A stretch of DNA of 64,000 bases from Bacteroidota bacterium (lineage in GTDB: Bacteria; Bacteroidota; Bacteroidia; Chitinophagales; Chitinophagaceae): NCBI GenBank assembly GCA_023416995.1, contig JAEZGI010000083.1, forward strand, positions 20,517 through 84,516, given 5' to 3'. The notes under the pieces were generated by a model. The model ran no database searches, had not been told where the DNA came from, and was given only the letters and a program-made list of their open reading frames with translations. Shown here in pieces: positions 9,722 through 18,024 of this stretch. Each line of letters opens with the position of its first letter. The stretch's first letter is position 1. Made by a program: the position numbers and the translations under genes.

Positions 9722-9901
9722 CTATTGTTTGCTGTCCTTTCTTTCGTTTCTGATATTGATTTTAAGTTGATCTTCAGCTACATCAATGAGTGTATCTAAT
9801 GCAACAATCTTTAGCTGTGCGTCTGCAAGTTTGCGCTTCAGTTCTTTTATCTCGTCAGTGTCCATCTCTGCTTTCCCTGTTTTGTTTTTCTTTTTGCTCA
9901 T
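9722..9901 (-). pseudogene. IS3-family OrfA-like C-terminal fragment (59 codons)
   Basis: Reading leftwards from an ATG at 9899-9901, the frame gives a charged N-terminus (MSKKKNKTGK), then IKELKRKLADAQLKIVALDT, LIDVAEDQLKINIR and a short basic tail ending at a TAG. The leucine-zipper-like helix followed by LIDVAEDQLxIxIR is characteristic of the C-terminal end of OrfA of IS3-type elements in Bacteroidota. The helix-turn-helix that normally precedes it is missing, and an in-frame TGA stands just upstream. OrfB is absent. It is most likely a decayed transposase piece; a stand-alone small coiled-coil protein is the alternative. Confidence 0.5.
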
Positions 9902-9954
9902 ACATCAACTTTTTGATGAGGAGAGTTCGCAATTTTATTTGTCTAAAAAGGAAA

Positions 9955-10002
9955 TCAAAATGGCTGAAATGTCAACCATGACCGATATCCCAGCCATTTT
10001 GA
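9955..10002. repeat. 12-bp inverted repeat framing direct-repeat copy 2
   Basis: TCAAAATGGCTG at 9955-9966 is the exact reverse complement of 9991-10002, with 24 bp between. The 40-bp direct-repeat copy (9960-9999) lies within it. Copy 1 keeps only part of this symmetry. The arrangement is typical of a protein-binding terminus of a mobile element, but no ends or target duplication can be proved from one sequence. Confidence 0.55.
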
Positions 10003-10170
10003 CCCAGTTTTGATTGGTATACCACCCATTTCAAAAAAATAAAAAAACGACCACCCGGCCCCAACGAAAACCCTGCACGAGGAGCGTTCAATCGGGCCTG
10101 GCCCTCATCAGCAGCGCCTACAGCTACCCGCAACTACAGACGCAGCCAACTACCGCGCCGCAAAGCAGTT

Positions 10171-11448
10171 CTATCTTACATAAAAGGGCAGATTAGCAGT
10201 GGCGACATTATTTTTGCCGTCAGTGATGTATACAAATACACGATAGGCACCAGGCTTCCCAGGCGCCTGCATGGTTGCCTTGCCGGGACCGCCACCCTTT
10301 ATCATTCCCTCCATCGCTTTTGGACGTGCCTCAAAATCACCTCCCTCACTCAACTCAGTTGGTTCTGGAAGCAACTCCCACCGATAACTCAATTTATCAT
10401 TATCGGGATCACCCGCCACAGCCAGCACATTCGCCGAACTGCCCGGTGCGAGATACACATTCTGAATCGACTTCTGACCATTAACCTGCAATGAATACAC
10501 ATGCGGAGCGCGATTCGCCGGCCATTTGCCCGTCCACAAAAACTGCATCACATCCATAACTTCCGATTCCTCACCACGCTCAGTAAACAAACCGTACCAG
10601 GTAGGAGTACGTTCCTGCTTCTGACCCCATAAAAACACATAAGACCCAAGACACTTATTACGGTCACGCTCAACCGAATACTCATAGCGCATCTTATACA
10701 CCATCGCCTTCTCACTACTCGTTTCTTCAATAGGCGAACCCCAGGCTGTTGTAAGCCCTTCCCAATGGCCGGTTGGACCCCACTCAGTTACCATGTAAGG
10801 ACCCCTCCAGTCAACCGACTTCAATGTACCCACAAGTGTCTGCAAAGACGCATAAGTATTGATACCCAAAAAATCAATATCTGGCGTTTTGGTTTTAATC
10901 AGTTCAACAAGATCCTTATTCACACCAGCCAATATTGTCGATGTAGGATGGTTTGGATCCAACTCATGAATCATCTTCGAAATATCATTCACTGCATCCC
11001 AGACTTTAGTATTCTTATACTGAAGATTCAATTCGTTCCCGATACCCCAGGCCAGCAAAGCCGGGTGATCCTTGTATTTCAACACCTCTGCGCGAATCTT
11101 TTCCAACTGCGCCCTGACCGCCGCCTCATCATCATAATTAAAACCATGACGCTCACGCGCAACATCCAAACCCATTAACACAGTTAGTCCATGTTTCTGC
11201 GCAGAATCAAGCACCTTCTGTGCATCCCGGGTGCCCCAGGTGCGAATAGAGTTCCCTCCATAAGCAGCAATACGATCCGGGTAACGCGCACCGCCAGCAC
11301 CTGTTACAAAATACGGCTTACCACCACGCAATAATTGATAACCGCTGTCGGTTTTCTGGATGCTGACCTTTATAGCGCCAGCAGTTTGCGCATTAATACC
11401 GGCAGCCGTTACATAAACAGCCACCACGGTCATAAAAAACTTTCTCAT
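10171..11448 (-). CDS. Exported TIM-barrel glycoside hydrolase (GH2-catalytic-like)
   Basis: 425 residues with a signal peptide ending near INAQ (residue 21). The TIM barrel spans about 30-310. The acid/base candidate is E139 in WGIGNEL and the nucleophile candidate is E222 in MVTEWGPTGHWE, the usual arrangement in clan GH-A. A C-terminal Ig-like domain follows (about 325-425, AGDPDNDKLSYRWELLP). It is the last gene of the leftward locus, 47 bp after the GH16 gene. Annotation pipelines would call it a GH2 TIM-barrel protein; GH158-type endo-beta-1,3-glucanase is an alternative that fits the GH16 neighbour. It probably works with GH16 on the same glucan. The exact family is uncertain. Confidence 0.85.
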   Translation of the reverse strand: MRKFFMTVVAVYVTAAGINAQTAGAIKVSIQKTDSGYQLLRGGKPYFVTGAGGARYPDRIAAYGGNSIRTWGTRDAQKVLDSAQKHGLTVLMGLDVARERHGFNYDDEAAVRAQLEKIRAEVLKYKDHPALLAWGIGNELNLQYKNTKVWDAVNDISKMIHELDPNHPTSTILAGVNKDLVELIKTKTPDIDFLGINTYASLQTLVGTLKSVDWRGPYMVTEWGPTGHWEGLTTAWGSPIEETSSEKAMVYKMRYEYSVERDRNKCLGSYVFLWGQKQERTPTWYGLFTERGEESEVMDVMQFLWTGKWPANRAPHVYSLQVNGQKSIQNVYLAPGSSANVLAVAGDPDNDKLSYRWELLPEPTELSEGGDFEARPKAMEGMIKGGGPGKATMQAPGKPGAYRVFVYITDGKNNVATANLPFYVR

Positions 11449-11495
11449 GTTTTAAACCCCTACTTTGAAAATGAATTATTACAAAACCAATATGC

Positions 11496-12698
11496 TTACT
11501 TCTGATATACACGGATATAATCAACAATCAAATGCTGAGGAAACACCGTACCGGCATCCGGGGCACCCGGCAAATTGCCTCCAACCGCCATGTTGATTAT
11601 AAAAAAGAACCGCTCATTAAAAGGATAGTTGTTATTGCCAATATCATTCTTTTTGATAACGGCATACTGGTTGCCGTCAATATACCAGCGAATTTCATCC
11701 TGCTCCCACTCCAAAGAAAAAACATGAAATTTATCATGAAAGGTTCCTGATCCTAACGTAGTTGTTTTTGTAAGATAAGTACTGCCAGGACCAGGTCCAT
11801 AGTGCAAAGTGCCCAATACTTTCGAAGGTTCCCCGCCGATATACTCCATCATGTCTATCTCCCCACTGCGTGGCCAACCGCCAAACACATTGTCCTCCGG
11901 CAACATCCAGAAAGCCGGCCAGATTCCCTTACCAACAGGCAATAAAGCACGGATATCAATTCTACCAAACTTAAATGCTTTTTTTCCCTGTGTTTTGATC
12001 CGCGATGATGTATAATTCTTCCCACCAAAACTCTCTGCCCTCGCCTCAATGATCATCTTTCCGTCCTGGAAGAACAAGTTATCAGCCGATGAACTGTAAT
12101 ACTGTAATTCGTTATTACCCCATCCGCAAAGTGTCGGACAACCATCACCGGTTTCATAAGACCAGGTTGCCGGATTCAGTTGCTGCTGATCAAACTCATC
12201 ACTCCATAGTAAAGTGTAACCTGCATAACTGGTAGGGGCATCATAACCCTCATCATTGAAACCAATCTTGGTATCATCATTTCGTATAGTGACCGTTATT
12301 TTTGTCTGTAACAACACTCCATTCACCGGGTTTGTAAGGTTGATACTAAAAGATTCATCAGACTCTTTGATATCATCATTTACCAGGTCAACACTGATCG
12401 TTTTCTCTGTTTCTCCGGCCTGGAAAGTGATTGCCTGCCCGGTCATCGCAACATAATCTTCACCGCCCTTTGCAGTACCATCTGCAGTTGACCAACTTAC
12501 CGAAACGGCCGCATTCGTTGCCATACTCAATGTTAGCTTCGCGGCAGCCTTTCCGGCGCCTTCAACAACAGTTACATCACTGAAATTTATCCTTGGAAGT
12601 TCTTTAGGTCCATCATTTTTCTTACCGCATGATGATGTCACTATCATTGTTGCCAGAACTAAAATTGATAATACTTTTTGCATACTTTGTTTTCTCAT
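11496..12698 (-). CDS. GH16 laminarinase-type endo-beta-glucanase lipoprotein with Calx-beta domain
   Basis: 400 residues from the chosen ATG at 12698; a further in-frame ATG at 12716 adds six residues, but the AT-rich leader before 12698 fits better. The lipoprotein leader ends in TSSC (Cys24). A Calx-beta domain follows at about 36-142 (VEGAGKAAAKLTLS, DDIKESDESFSINL). The GH16 domain begins at YTLLWSDEFD and holds the catalytic E280-I-D282-M-M-E285 (WPRSGEIDMMEY), the bulged form typical of beta-1,3(4)-glucanases, plus GIWPAFWMLP. It should cut beta-1,3-glucan at the cell surface and feed the SusC/SusD pair upstream in the operon. Confidence 0.93.
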   Translation of the reverse strand: MRKQSMQKVLSILVLATMIVTSSCGKKNDGPKELPRINFSDVTVVEGAGKAAAKLTLSMATNAAVSVSWSTADGTAKGGEDYVAMTGQAITFQAGETEKTISVDLVNDDIKESDESFSINLTNPVNGVLLQTKITVTIRNDDTKIGFNDEGYDAPTSYAGYTLLWSDEFDQQQLNPATWSYETGDGCPTLCGWGNNELQYYSSSADNLFFQDGKMIIEARAESFGGKNYTSSRIKTQGKKAFKFGRIDIRALLPVGKGIWPAFWMLPEDNVFGGWPRSGEIDMMEYIGGEPSKVLGTLHYGPGPGSTYLTKTTTLGSGTFHDKFHVFSLEWEQDEIRWYIDGNQYAVIKKNDIGNNNYPFNERFFFIINMAVGGNLPGAPDAGTVFPQHLIVDYIRVYQK

Positions 12699-12828
12699 GT
12701 TTATATTAAACCTCATCAGTCCCGATCTTTATCGTCAACCGTTGTGGCTGATGTCTCGATTATCATCAAACGGAACCATTAGCAAAGCCACAGATTTTAG
12801 AGAACGTCAGACTGTCTTGCAAAGACGA

Positions 12829-15800
12829 TCATTTTATTGTACCACCAGCCTGCGCCACCTGCACACGATCATTGTTTTTAGAAAAGACGAAAACTGTCTT
12901 CGTATCCGCTTTCAGCCTTATACCATCACGCACATCCCCACCAACATACAGCCCGGTCCTACTACGATCTATTGTACCAAAGTTGCCATCGCCCTTACCT
13001 TTGAGTAACGTACCAAAACCCGCATCTGAGCGACCCTGCTGTACTCGGAACGGGTAAAAGTTCCCTGTCAACAACAAATCACCTTCCCCATCTCCATCAA
13101 AATCATCAAAGAAAATCGACTGAACTACACTCATTTGTGCCTCCTCTGGCAAGGGCCGCTTCTCATATCGCCCTCCGGTATTAATAAATACAGAGGTCCT
13201 TGTTTCATAGATGTATAATTTCTCAGCTGAGCGCTGTGCTTCTTCGCCTAACAGATCTTTAATGGTAGCATTGCCAAAATCGTGATACTTCAAAAAGCGC
13301 TTGTTTAATGCCGGCATCTGCTCAACCAATTCATCCCTTGAATTGAATGGATAGCTAACACCTTCAATAAACCAGCTCATCACAGGTTCTTTTTTACCAT
13401 CACCATTAAAATCTGCTGTATAGGTAATCAATGGTTGTTCGACTGTCGTTTTAAAAGCTGTATTCAGACCCAGGTTACCACCTACGATGTCAAGATCGCC
13501 ATCGTTATCAACATCAGCTACTAACAGTTTGTGCCACCAGCCATTGGTTTTATCAAGACCCCACTGCGAAGAAACATTTGATAACCGTTTTCCATTATCA
13601 TTTTTAAATACCATCACGGGCATCCAGTCACCTGCAATCACCAGGTCCTTAAAACCATCTTTATCCAGATCGGCCCACACTGCATCATTCACCATACCGG
13701 CCCTGAATAAATCATTCCCTGCAAGCGATGCGGTTATATCTGTGAACCGTGCTCTGCCGGTCGACCTATCCGTATCGTTTCTTAAAATAATATTGCCCGC
13801 CGAAGATGGATATTTACCCGGAATGGTACCTGCACCGATAAACAGATCTGCGTCACCATCATTATCATAGTCTGCAACCGTTATGCAACTACCATTATAT
13901 ACCTCGTTTGGAAGCGCCGCACTATCTCGCATGAAGTTGCCTTTTCCATCATTCAGGTATAACCTATCCTGCAACCATGGACCCGGATAAAACCATTCAT
14001 TACCACCGCTCACAACATATAGGTCAAGATCCCCGTCGCCATCCGCATCAAAAAAAGCACTACCCATGTCCTCTGCTATTGAATCAATAACCCAGGGTTG
14101 ACTTCGTGATGGAACAAATTTGCCACCAGGCTGTTGCAGATACAACTTTCCTGGCTGACCTTGCGCACCGCCGATGTAGATATCATCCAACGCATCATTG
14201 TTCACATCACCGCCAGCCATATATGGCCCCTGGCGGGATAACTGGTAGGGAATCAAATATTCTGTTTTGAAGTCGATATACCGGTTCTCAACATGTTTGA
14301 AATCCAAACCTGTAAGCGCAGTAATATCTTTAAATATAAAGCCGGTAGTATCTGCCGTATGCGCTACCCTACCTGCAGGACCTGCATTTCTCTTCTGAAT
14401 CGTTACTGTAGTATTAATTGCTGCATCAGAGATAACCGTTAACGAATCACCCGGCCATAACACGCGTATCTCTTCGATCTTTTGATTTTTGCCTAGACCA
14501 AAATTAAGTACATAGTCAACCGAAGACTGGTATCCGCGAACGGGATACATTTCCTGCATCTGTTCGCCGGCCGCAGTTTTCACAGTCACTTTTGCCCCGA
14601 TGCCAAAAACATTTTTGCCGTCGCCTTCCAGTTTAATCTTGATATAATTATTACCCTTTGCCTGGTTTCTGTACACAAACACAGGATCGTTGTTATTACA
14701 AACCACCAGGTCCAGATCACCATCATTATCAAGGTCAACATAACTGGCGCCGCTACTTACCGATTCTTCATTTAAGCCCCAGTTCACCGTTTCATTTGTA
14801 AAGGCCAGCGAACCGCTGTTGCGGTATGCGTAATTGCTGATCTTTTTCGTAGGCATCTTTTTGACGAGATCGTATAAAGGCATATTCTTCGCATATCCCT
14901 GAACGGTAGTGACATCAAGTCCTTGCTCACTTGCTTTCCTCAACGCTTCGGCCACTTCATACCGCATAAAATCCAGGTTCGTTGATTCACGCAGGTAGCC
15001 ATTTGTTACAAACAGATCTTTGGCCCCGTCGTTATCAAAGTCCGCAAACAGTGCTGACCAGCTCCAATCAGTGTTCGACACACCGGAAAGCTGACCAATC
15101 TCAGAAAACACCGGCATGCCATCATCCCTGAAACCACGATGCAGCTGCAACATGTTGCGGTTATTCTGGTAACCATAACCACTGTCAACCATTCGCATGA
15201 ACTTATCATACTCATCAGGTCCCTGTAATATCTTCTGGCGATAGTTAGACTCCGGCAACATGTCAAGCGTATACACATCAGGCAAACCATCATTATTAAA
15301 ATCGGCTATATCAAGACCCATGGTGTTCCGACTCATATGTCCGAATACTTCATGACATATATCAGTAAACGTTCCGTTTTTGTTATTCAGGTAAACATAA
15401 TCCTGCTCATGGAAATCGTTGCTTACCACGATGTCGGGCCAGCCATCATTATTAAGATCACTTACTGAAACACCCAGGCCGAAATTGATACCACCGCCAA
15501 ATATGCCCGCTTCGGAGGTAATATCAGTAAACTTACCGCCATCATTGCGATACAGCCGGTTGCCATATTGTGGATGATGCATGGTGCGTAAGCGATGTGT
15601 ATTAAAGAACGGAGAATAAAATTCATTGGCATGATTCAGCAGAAACATATCCAGGTCACCATCAAGATCGTAATCAAAAAAGTTGGACTGGCTTGAATAG
15701 GTTCCAGGTGCATCAAGACCATAAGCCACCGATTGTTCGGAAAAAACAGGAATGCCATCGGCATTGTTTCCCTCATTGATGTATAACTGGTTTGCCCGGC

Positions 15801-16212
15801 TATCGGAATCATTGAAGCCCGAATAGCATACATAAATATCAAGAAGACCATCACCGTTCACATCAACCATATTCGCCCCGGTTCGCCAGGCGTTCCGGCC
15901 GGCAACCTTACTGATTGTTGTCACATCTTCAAAGGCGAAGTCACCTTTATTAAGATACAGTTTCGAAGGGGTCTGGTTGCCAGTGAAAAAAAGATCCGCT
16001 AAACCATCATTGTTAACGTCTCCAACCGCTACCCCGTTACCATTATAATAATACTGATACGTGAATACGTTATGTTCTGCTGATTCTGTGATAGTATTTG
16101 TAAAGTCAATGTTTGTAGCGGAAGGTTGCAGCTTCTCAAATAGTGTATCCGGCCCACCACAAGAAGCGGCCACTATTGCAAATGATATAAAAACCAATCT
16201 TGTTTTCATCAT
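12829..16212 (-). CDS. FG-GAP/VCBS repeat lipoprotein with ASPIC/UnbV domain
   Basis: About 1127 residues from the tandem ATGs at 16212/16209; the open frame runs 13 codons further up, but only MMKTRLVFISFAIVAASC makes a proper lipoprotein leader (Cys near residue 18). I count about fourteen Ca-binding motifs DxNxDGxxDL (DVNNDGLADLFF, DVNGDGLLDIYV, DFDGDGEGDLLL and others) arranged as two propellers. An ASPIC/UnbV module lies between them at about 530-605 (GIGAKVTVKTAAGEQ, EIRVLWPGDS). It belongs to the large CRTAC-like family found beside SusC/SusD pairs. It has no known catalytic motif; glycan binding or surface scaffolding is inference. It lies between SusD and GH16 in the operon. Confidence 0.92.
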   Translation of the reverse strand: MMKTRLVFISFAIVAASCGGPDTLFEKLQPSATNIDFTNTITESAEHNVFTYQYYYNGNGVAVGDVNNDGLADLFFTGNQTPSKLYLNKGDFAFEDVTTISKVAGRNAWRTGANMVDVNGDGLLDIYVCYSGFNDSDSRANQLYINEGNNADGIPVFSEQSVAYGLDAPGTYSSQSNFFDYDLDGDLDMFLLNHANEFYSPFFNTHRLRTMHHPQYGNRLYRNDGGKFTDITSEAGIFGGGINFGLGVSVSDLNNDGWPDIVVSNDFHEQDYVYLNNKNGTFTDICHEVFGHMSRNTMGLDIADFNNDGLPDVYTLDMLPESNYRQKILQGPDEYDKFMRMVDSGYGYQNNRNMLQLHRGFRDDGMPVFSEIGQLSGVSNTDWSWSALFADFDNDGAKDLFVTNGYLRESTNLDFMRYEVAEALRKASEQGLDVTTVQGYAKNMPLYDLVKKMPTKKISNYAYRNSGSLAFTNETVNWGLNEESVSSGASYVDLDNDGDLDLVVCNNNDPVFVYRNQAKGNNYIKIKLEGDGKNVFGIGAKVTVKTAAGEQMQEMYPVRGYQSSVDYVLNFGLGKNQKIEEIRVLWPGDSLTVISDAAINTTVTIQKRNAGPAGRVAHTADTTGFIFKDITALTGLDFKHVENRYIDFKTEYLIPYQLSRQGPYMAGGDVNNDALDDIYIGGAQGQPGKLYLQQPGGKFVPSRSQPWVIDSIAEDMGSAFFDADGDGDLDLYVVSGGNEWFYPGPWLQDRLYLNDGKGNFMRDSAALPNEVYNGSCITVADYDNDGDADLFIGAGTIPGKYPSSAGNIILRNDTDRSTGRARFTDITASLAGNDLFRAGMVNDAVWADLDKDGFKDLVIAGDWMPVMVFKNDNGKRLSNVSSQWGLDKTNGWWHKLLVADVDNDGDLDIVGGNLGLNTAFKTTVEQPLITYTADFNGDGKKEPVMSWFIEGVSYPFNSRDELVEQMPALNKRFLKYHDFGNATIKDLLGEEAQRSAEKLYIYETRTSVFINTGGRYEKRPLPEEAQMSVVQSIFFDDFDGDGEGDLLLTGNFYPFRVQQGRSDAGFGTLLKGKGDGNFGTIDRSRTGLYVGGDVRDGIRLKADTKTVFVFSKNNDRVQVAQAGGTIK

Positions 16213-16242
16213 AAAATTCTTTCCGGGAGGCCCCAATATGCG

Positions 16243-16278
16243 CATCACCAACCCAGTATAAAAACCGGGTTGGTGATG
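16243..16278. other. 12-bp perfect stem-loop between SusD and the FG-GAP gene
   Basis: CATCACCAACCC (16243-16254) and GGGTTGGTGATG (16267-16278) pair perfectly with a 12-nt loop. In the leftward transcript it lies 18 nt after the SusD stop and 31 nt before the next start. No T-tract follows in the direction of transcription, so it is more likely an mRNA-stabilising or attenuating element than a full terminator. It would give higher susCD than enzyme expression. Confidence 0.7.
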
Positions 16279-16295
16279 GCTTCATTTAATCAATA

Positions 16296-18014
16296 TTATT
16301 GGTATCCCTGGTTTTGAACAAGCTGCGCATTCCTGTCTATTTCAGACTGTGGTATCGGTAACAGGTTCTGGAACTCGAGATAATCCCTGTTTTCCCAGAC
16401 AGGATAGTTATACTGGAGCGTTCCGTTACCTAAACGCGTGATCTGTGCTTTATAGATTGGACCCTTGAAGAAGGTGCTTCCCAACTTCCAACGTCGCACA
16501 TCAAAAAACCTGTGTTCTTCAAATGCAAGTTCAACACGTCTTTCATTCTGGATCTTAGTACGCATAGTACCTTGTGGTAAAGCACCAATTGCCGGCTGAC
16601 CCGATCTTGCACGCACCTGGTTAAGCGCTTCCTGTACACTCATATCGGGACCAACTGCCTCATTCTGAGCTTCGGCATAGTTCAGCAACACTTCGGCGTA
16701 ACGGATAAAGATCCAATCGTTATCCGCATCACCTGCAGCACCATATTTTGTGGTATCGACCATCTTCAGTAAACCATAGCCGGTTTTTGAACTATCCAAC
16801 CTGTTTGCATTGTTGGTATTACCGCCTCTGAATGTTTCGATTATAATTCCACTCTTATACCTTGAACCCTGGTGCAGTATTGATTTGTCAAGTCGGCTAT
16901 CACGGTTGGTATATGGATCCTGCGGATCGTAACCTGAACCGGTTTCGGTGATGGCCATACCATTTTTCATCTCATACGCGTCAACAAGATTTTGAGTTGG
17001 AGAGAATCCGCCCCATGCACCATCATTAACACCAGGCACACTCATGTACCATTTGTTTCTTGCACCATCACTTGGATTAATACTTGGATTCTGAAACTTT
17101 CTTGCAAAAATCACTTCACGATTACCCAGCTTGTCGATAAACAACTTATAGTAATCAGGATAAAGACTGTATTCACCTGAACCCGGAGCCGGACCGAATG
17201 CCATCACCGCTTTTGCAGCAGCGGCTGCATCGGCCCATAGTGATTGGTTATTGCCGGTATTATGTAAAGGACTCGCTTTGTACAAAAGTATTCTGGACTT
17301 CAGCGCCAAAGCAGCAACCTTTGTTGCACGACCCAGATCTTCCGGTGCACTTGCCACAGGCAAAGAAACTGCTGCCTCATCACAATCCTTCACAATCTGC
17401 GCTACAACTTCGTCAAATGAATTTCTTGGAATGATCGCTTCTTCCGGCGTTCCTGCACTCAGCATTAAAGGCACACCGCCAAAACATTTTGCCAGTTCCT
17501 GGTATGCAAACGCACGAAGAAACTGCGCCTCCGCTTTCATACGCGCTTTAAGTGCGGCATCACCAGGCACCGCGTCGATCTTCTCCATAAACATATTTGC
17601 CTTCCTGATCACAGCATAATTCTGAACCCATATATCATCTACATAAGCCCAGGTTGTTGGCAACACGCCCTGGTTCAGACCATGAGTTGAAGATGCCAGG
17701 TTATTTCCTTCAGCATCATCCGTTGCCATTGCAAGCGCACTCATACCTCTTGACCAGCCCGCATCACCGGGGTTCTGATCGCGACGCGCAAAGCCGTTTG
17801 GCATTGTTCCATATATGTTGGTCAAAAACCTGTTAGCAAATTGCAGGTCTTCGAAAACCGTTACATCAGATAAAGCATTAGACGGATAAATATCAAGCAG
17901 ATCCTTTTTGCAGGATGCTGCAAAAGTCACCAGACAAAAGATCCCGGTTACCCATCTTAATTTCCCTGCTATCATACCAGCGTTTTTTATTTTATTAACT
18001 ATAGTCATGTTCAT
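16296..18014 (-). CDS. SusD/RagB-family nutrient-binding lipoprotein
   Basis: 572 residues. The leader contains the hydrophobic stretch WVTGIFCLVTFAASC with Cys at about residue 35, followed by KKDLLDIYP, a common start of mature SusD proteins. SusD blocks are visible: AEAQFLRAFAYQELAKCFGGVPL, FIRYAEVLLNYAEAQNE, RRVELAFEEHRFFDVRRW and LLPIPQSEIDRN near the end. Only 10 bp separates it from the SusC stop, so the pair is co-transcribed. It should bind the product of the GH16 enzyme, if the locus is for beta-glucan. Confidence 0.96.
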   Translation of the reverse strand: MNMTIVNKIKNAGMIAGKLRWVTGIFCLVTFAASCKKDLLDIYPSNALSDVTVFEDLQFANRFLTNIYGTMPNGFARRDQNPGDAGWSRGMSALAMATDDAEGNNLASSTHGLNQGVLPTTWAYVDDIWVQNYAVIRKANMFMEKIDAVPGDAALKARMKAEAQFLRAFAYQELAKCFGGVPLMLSAGTPEEAIIPRNSFDEVVAQIVKDCDEAAVSLPVASAPEDLGRATKVAALALKSRILLYKASPLHNTGNNQSLWADAAAAAKAVMAFGPAPGSGEYSLYPDYYKLFIDKLGNREVIFARKFQNPSINPSDGARNKWYMSVPGVNDGAWGGFSPTQNLVDAYEMKNGMAITETGSGYDPQDPYTNRDSRLDKSILHQGSRYKSGIIIETFRGGNTNNANRLDSSKTGYGLLKMVDTTKYGAAGDADNDWIFIRYAEVLLNYAEAQNEAVGPDMSVQEALNQVRARSGQPAIGALPQGTMRTKIQNERRVELAFEEHRFFDVRRWKLGSTFFKGPIYKAQITRLGNGTLQYNYPVWENRDYLEFQNLLPIPQSEIDRNAQLVQNQGYQ

Positions 18015-18024
18015 TTACCCCCTT

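Larger units (their letters stand above)
9673..10170. other. Gene-poor stretch with IS3-like fragment and direct-repeat copy 2
   Basis: About 500 bp between the Cys-rich gene and the glycosidase. The only coding signal is the 59-codon fragment at 9722-9901 on the minus strand. A 12-bp inverted repeat (TCAAAATGGCTG at 9955-9966 and CAGCCATTTTGA at 9991-10002) frames the second direct-repeat copy. From 10025 to 10170 the sequence is CA-rich and holds nothing I recognise. Plus-strand frames here lack coding character. Confidence 0.55.

Noticed and set aside
9786..10196. Plus-strand frames of 60-75 codons in the scar region
   Set aside because: They lie opposite the OrfA fragment or in low-complexity sequence and show no conserved pattern.
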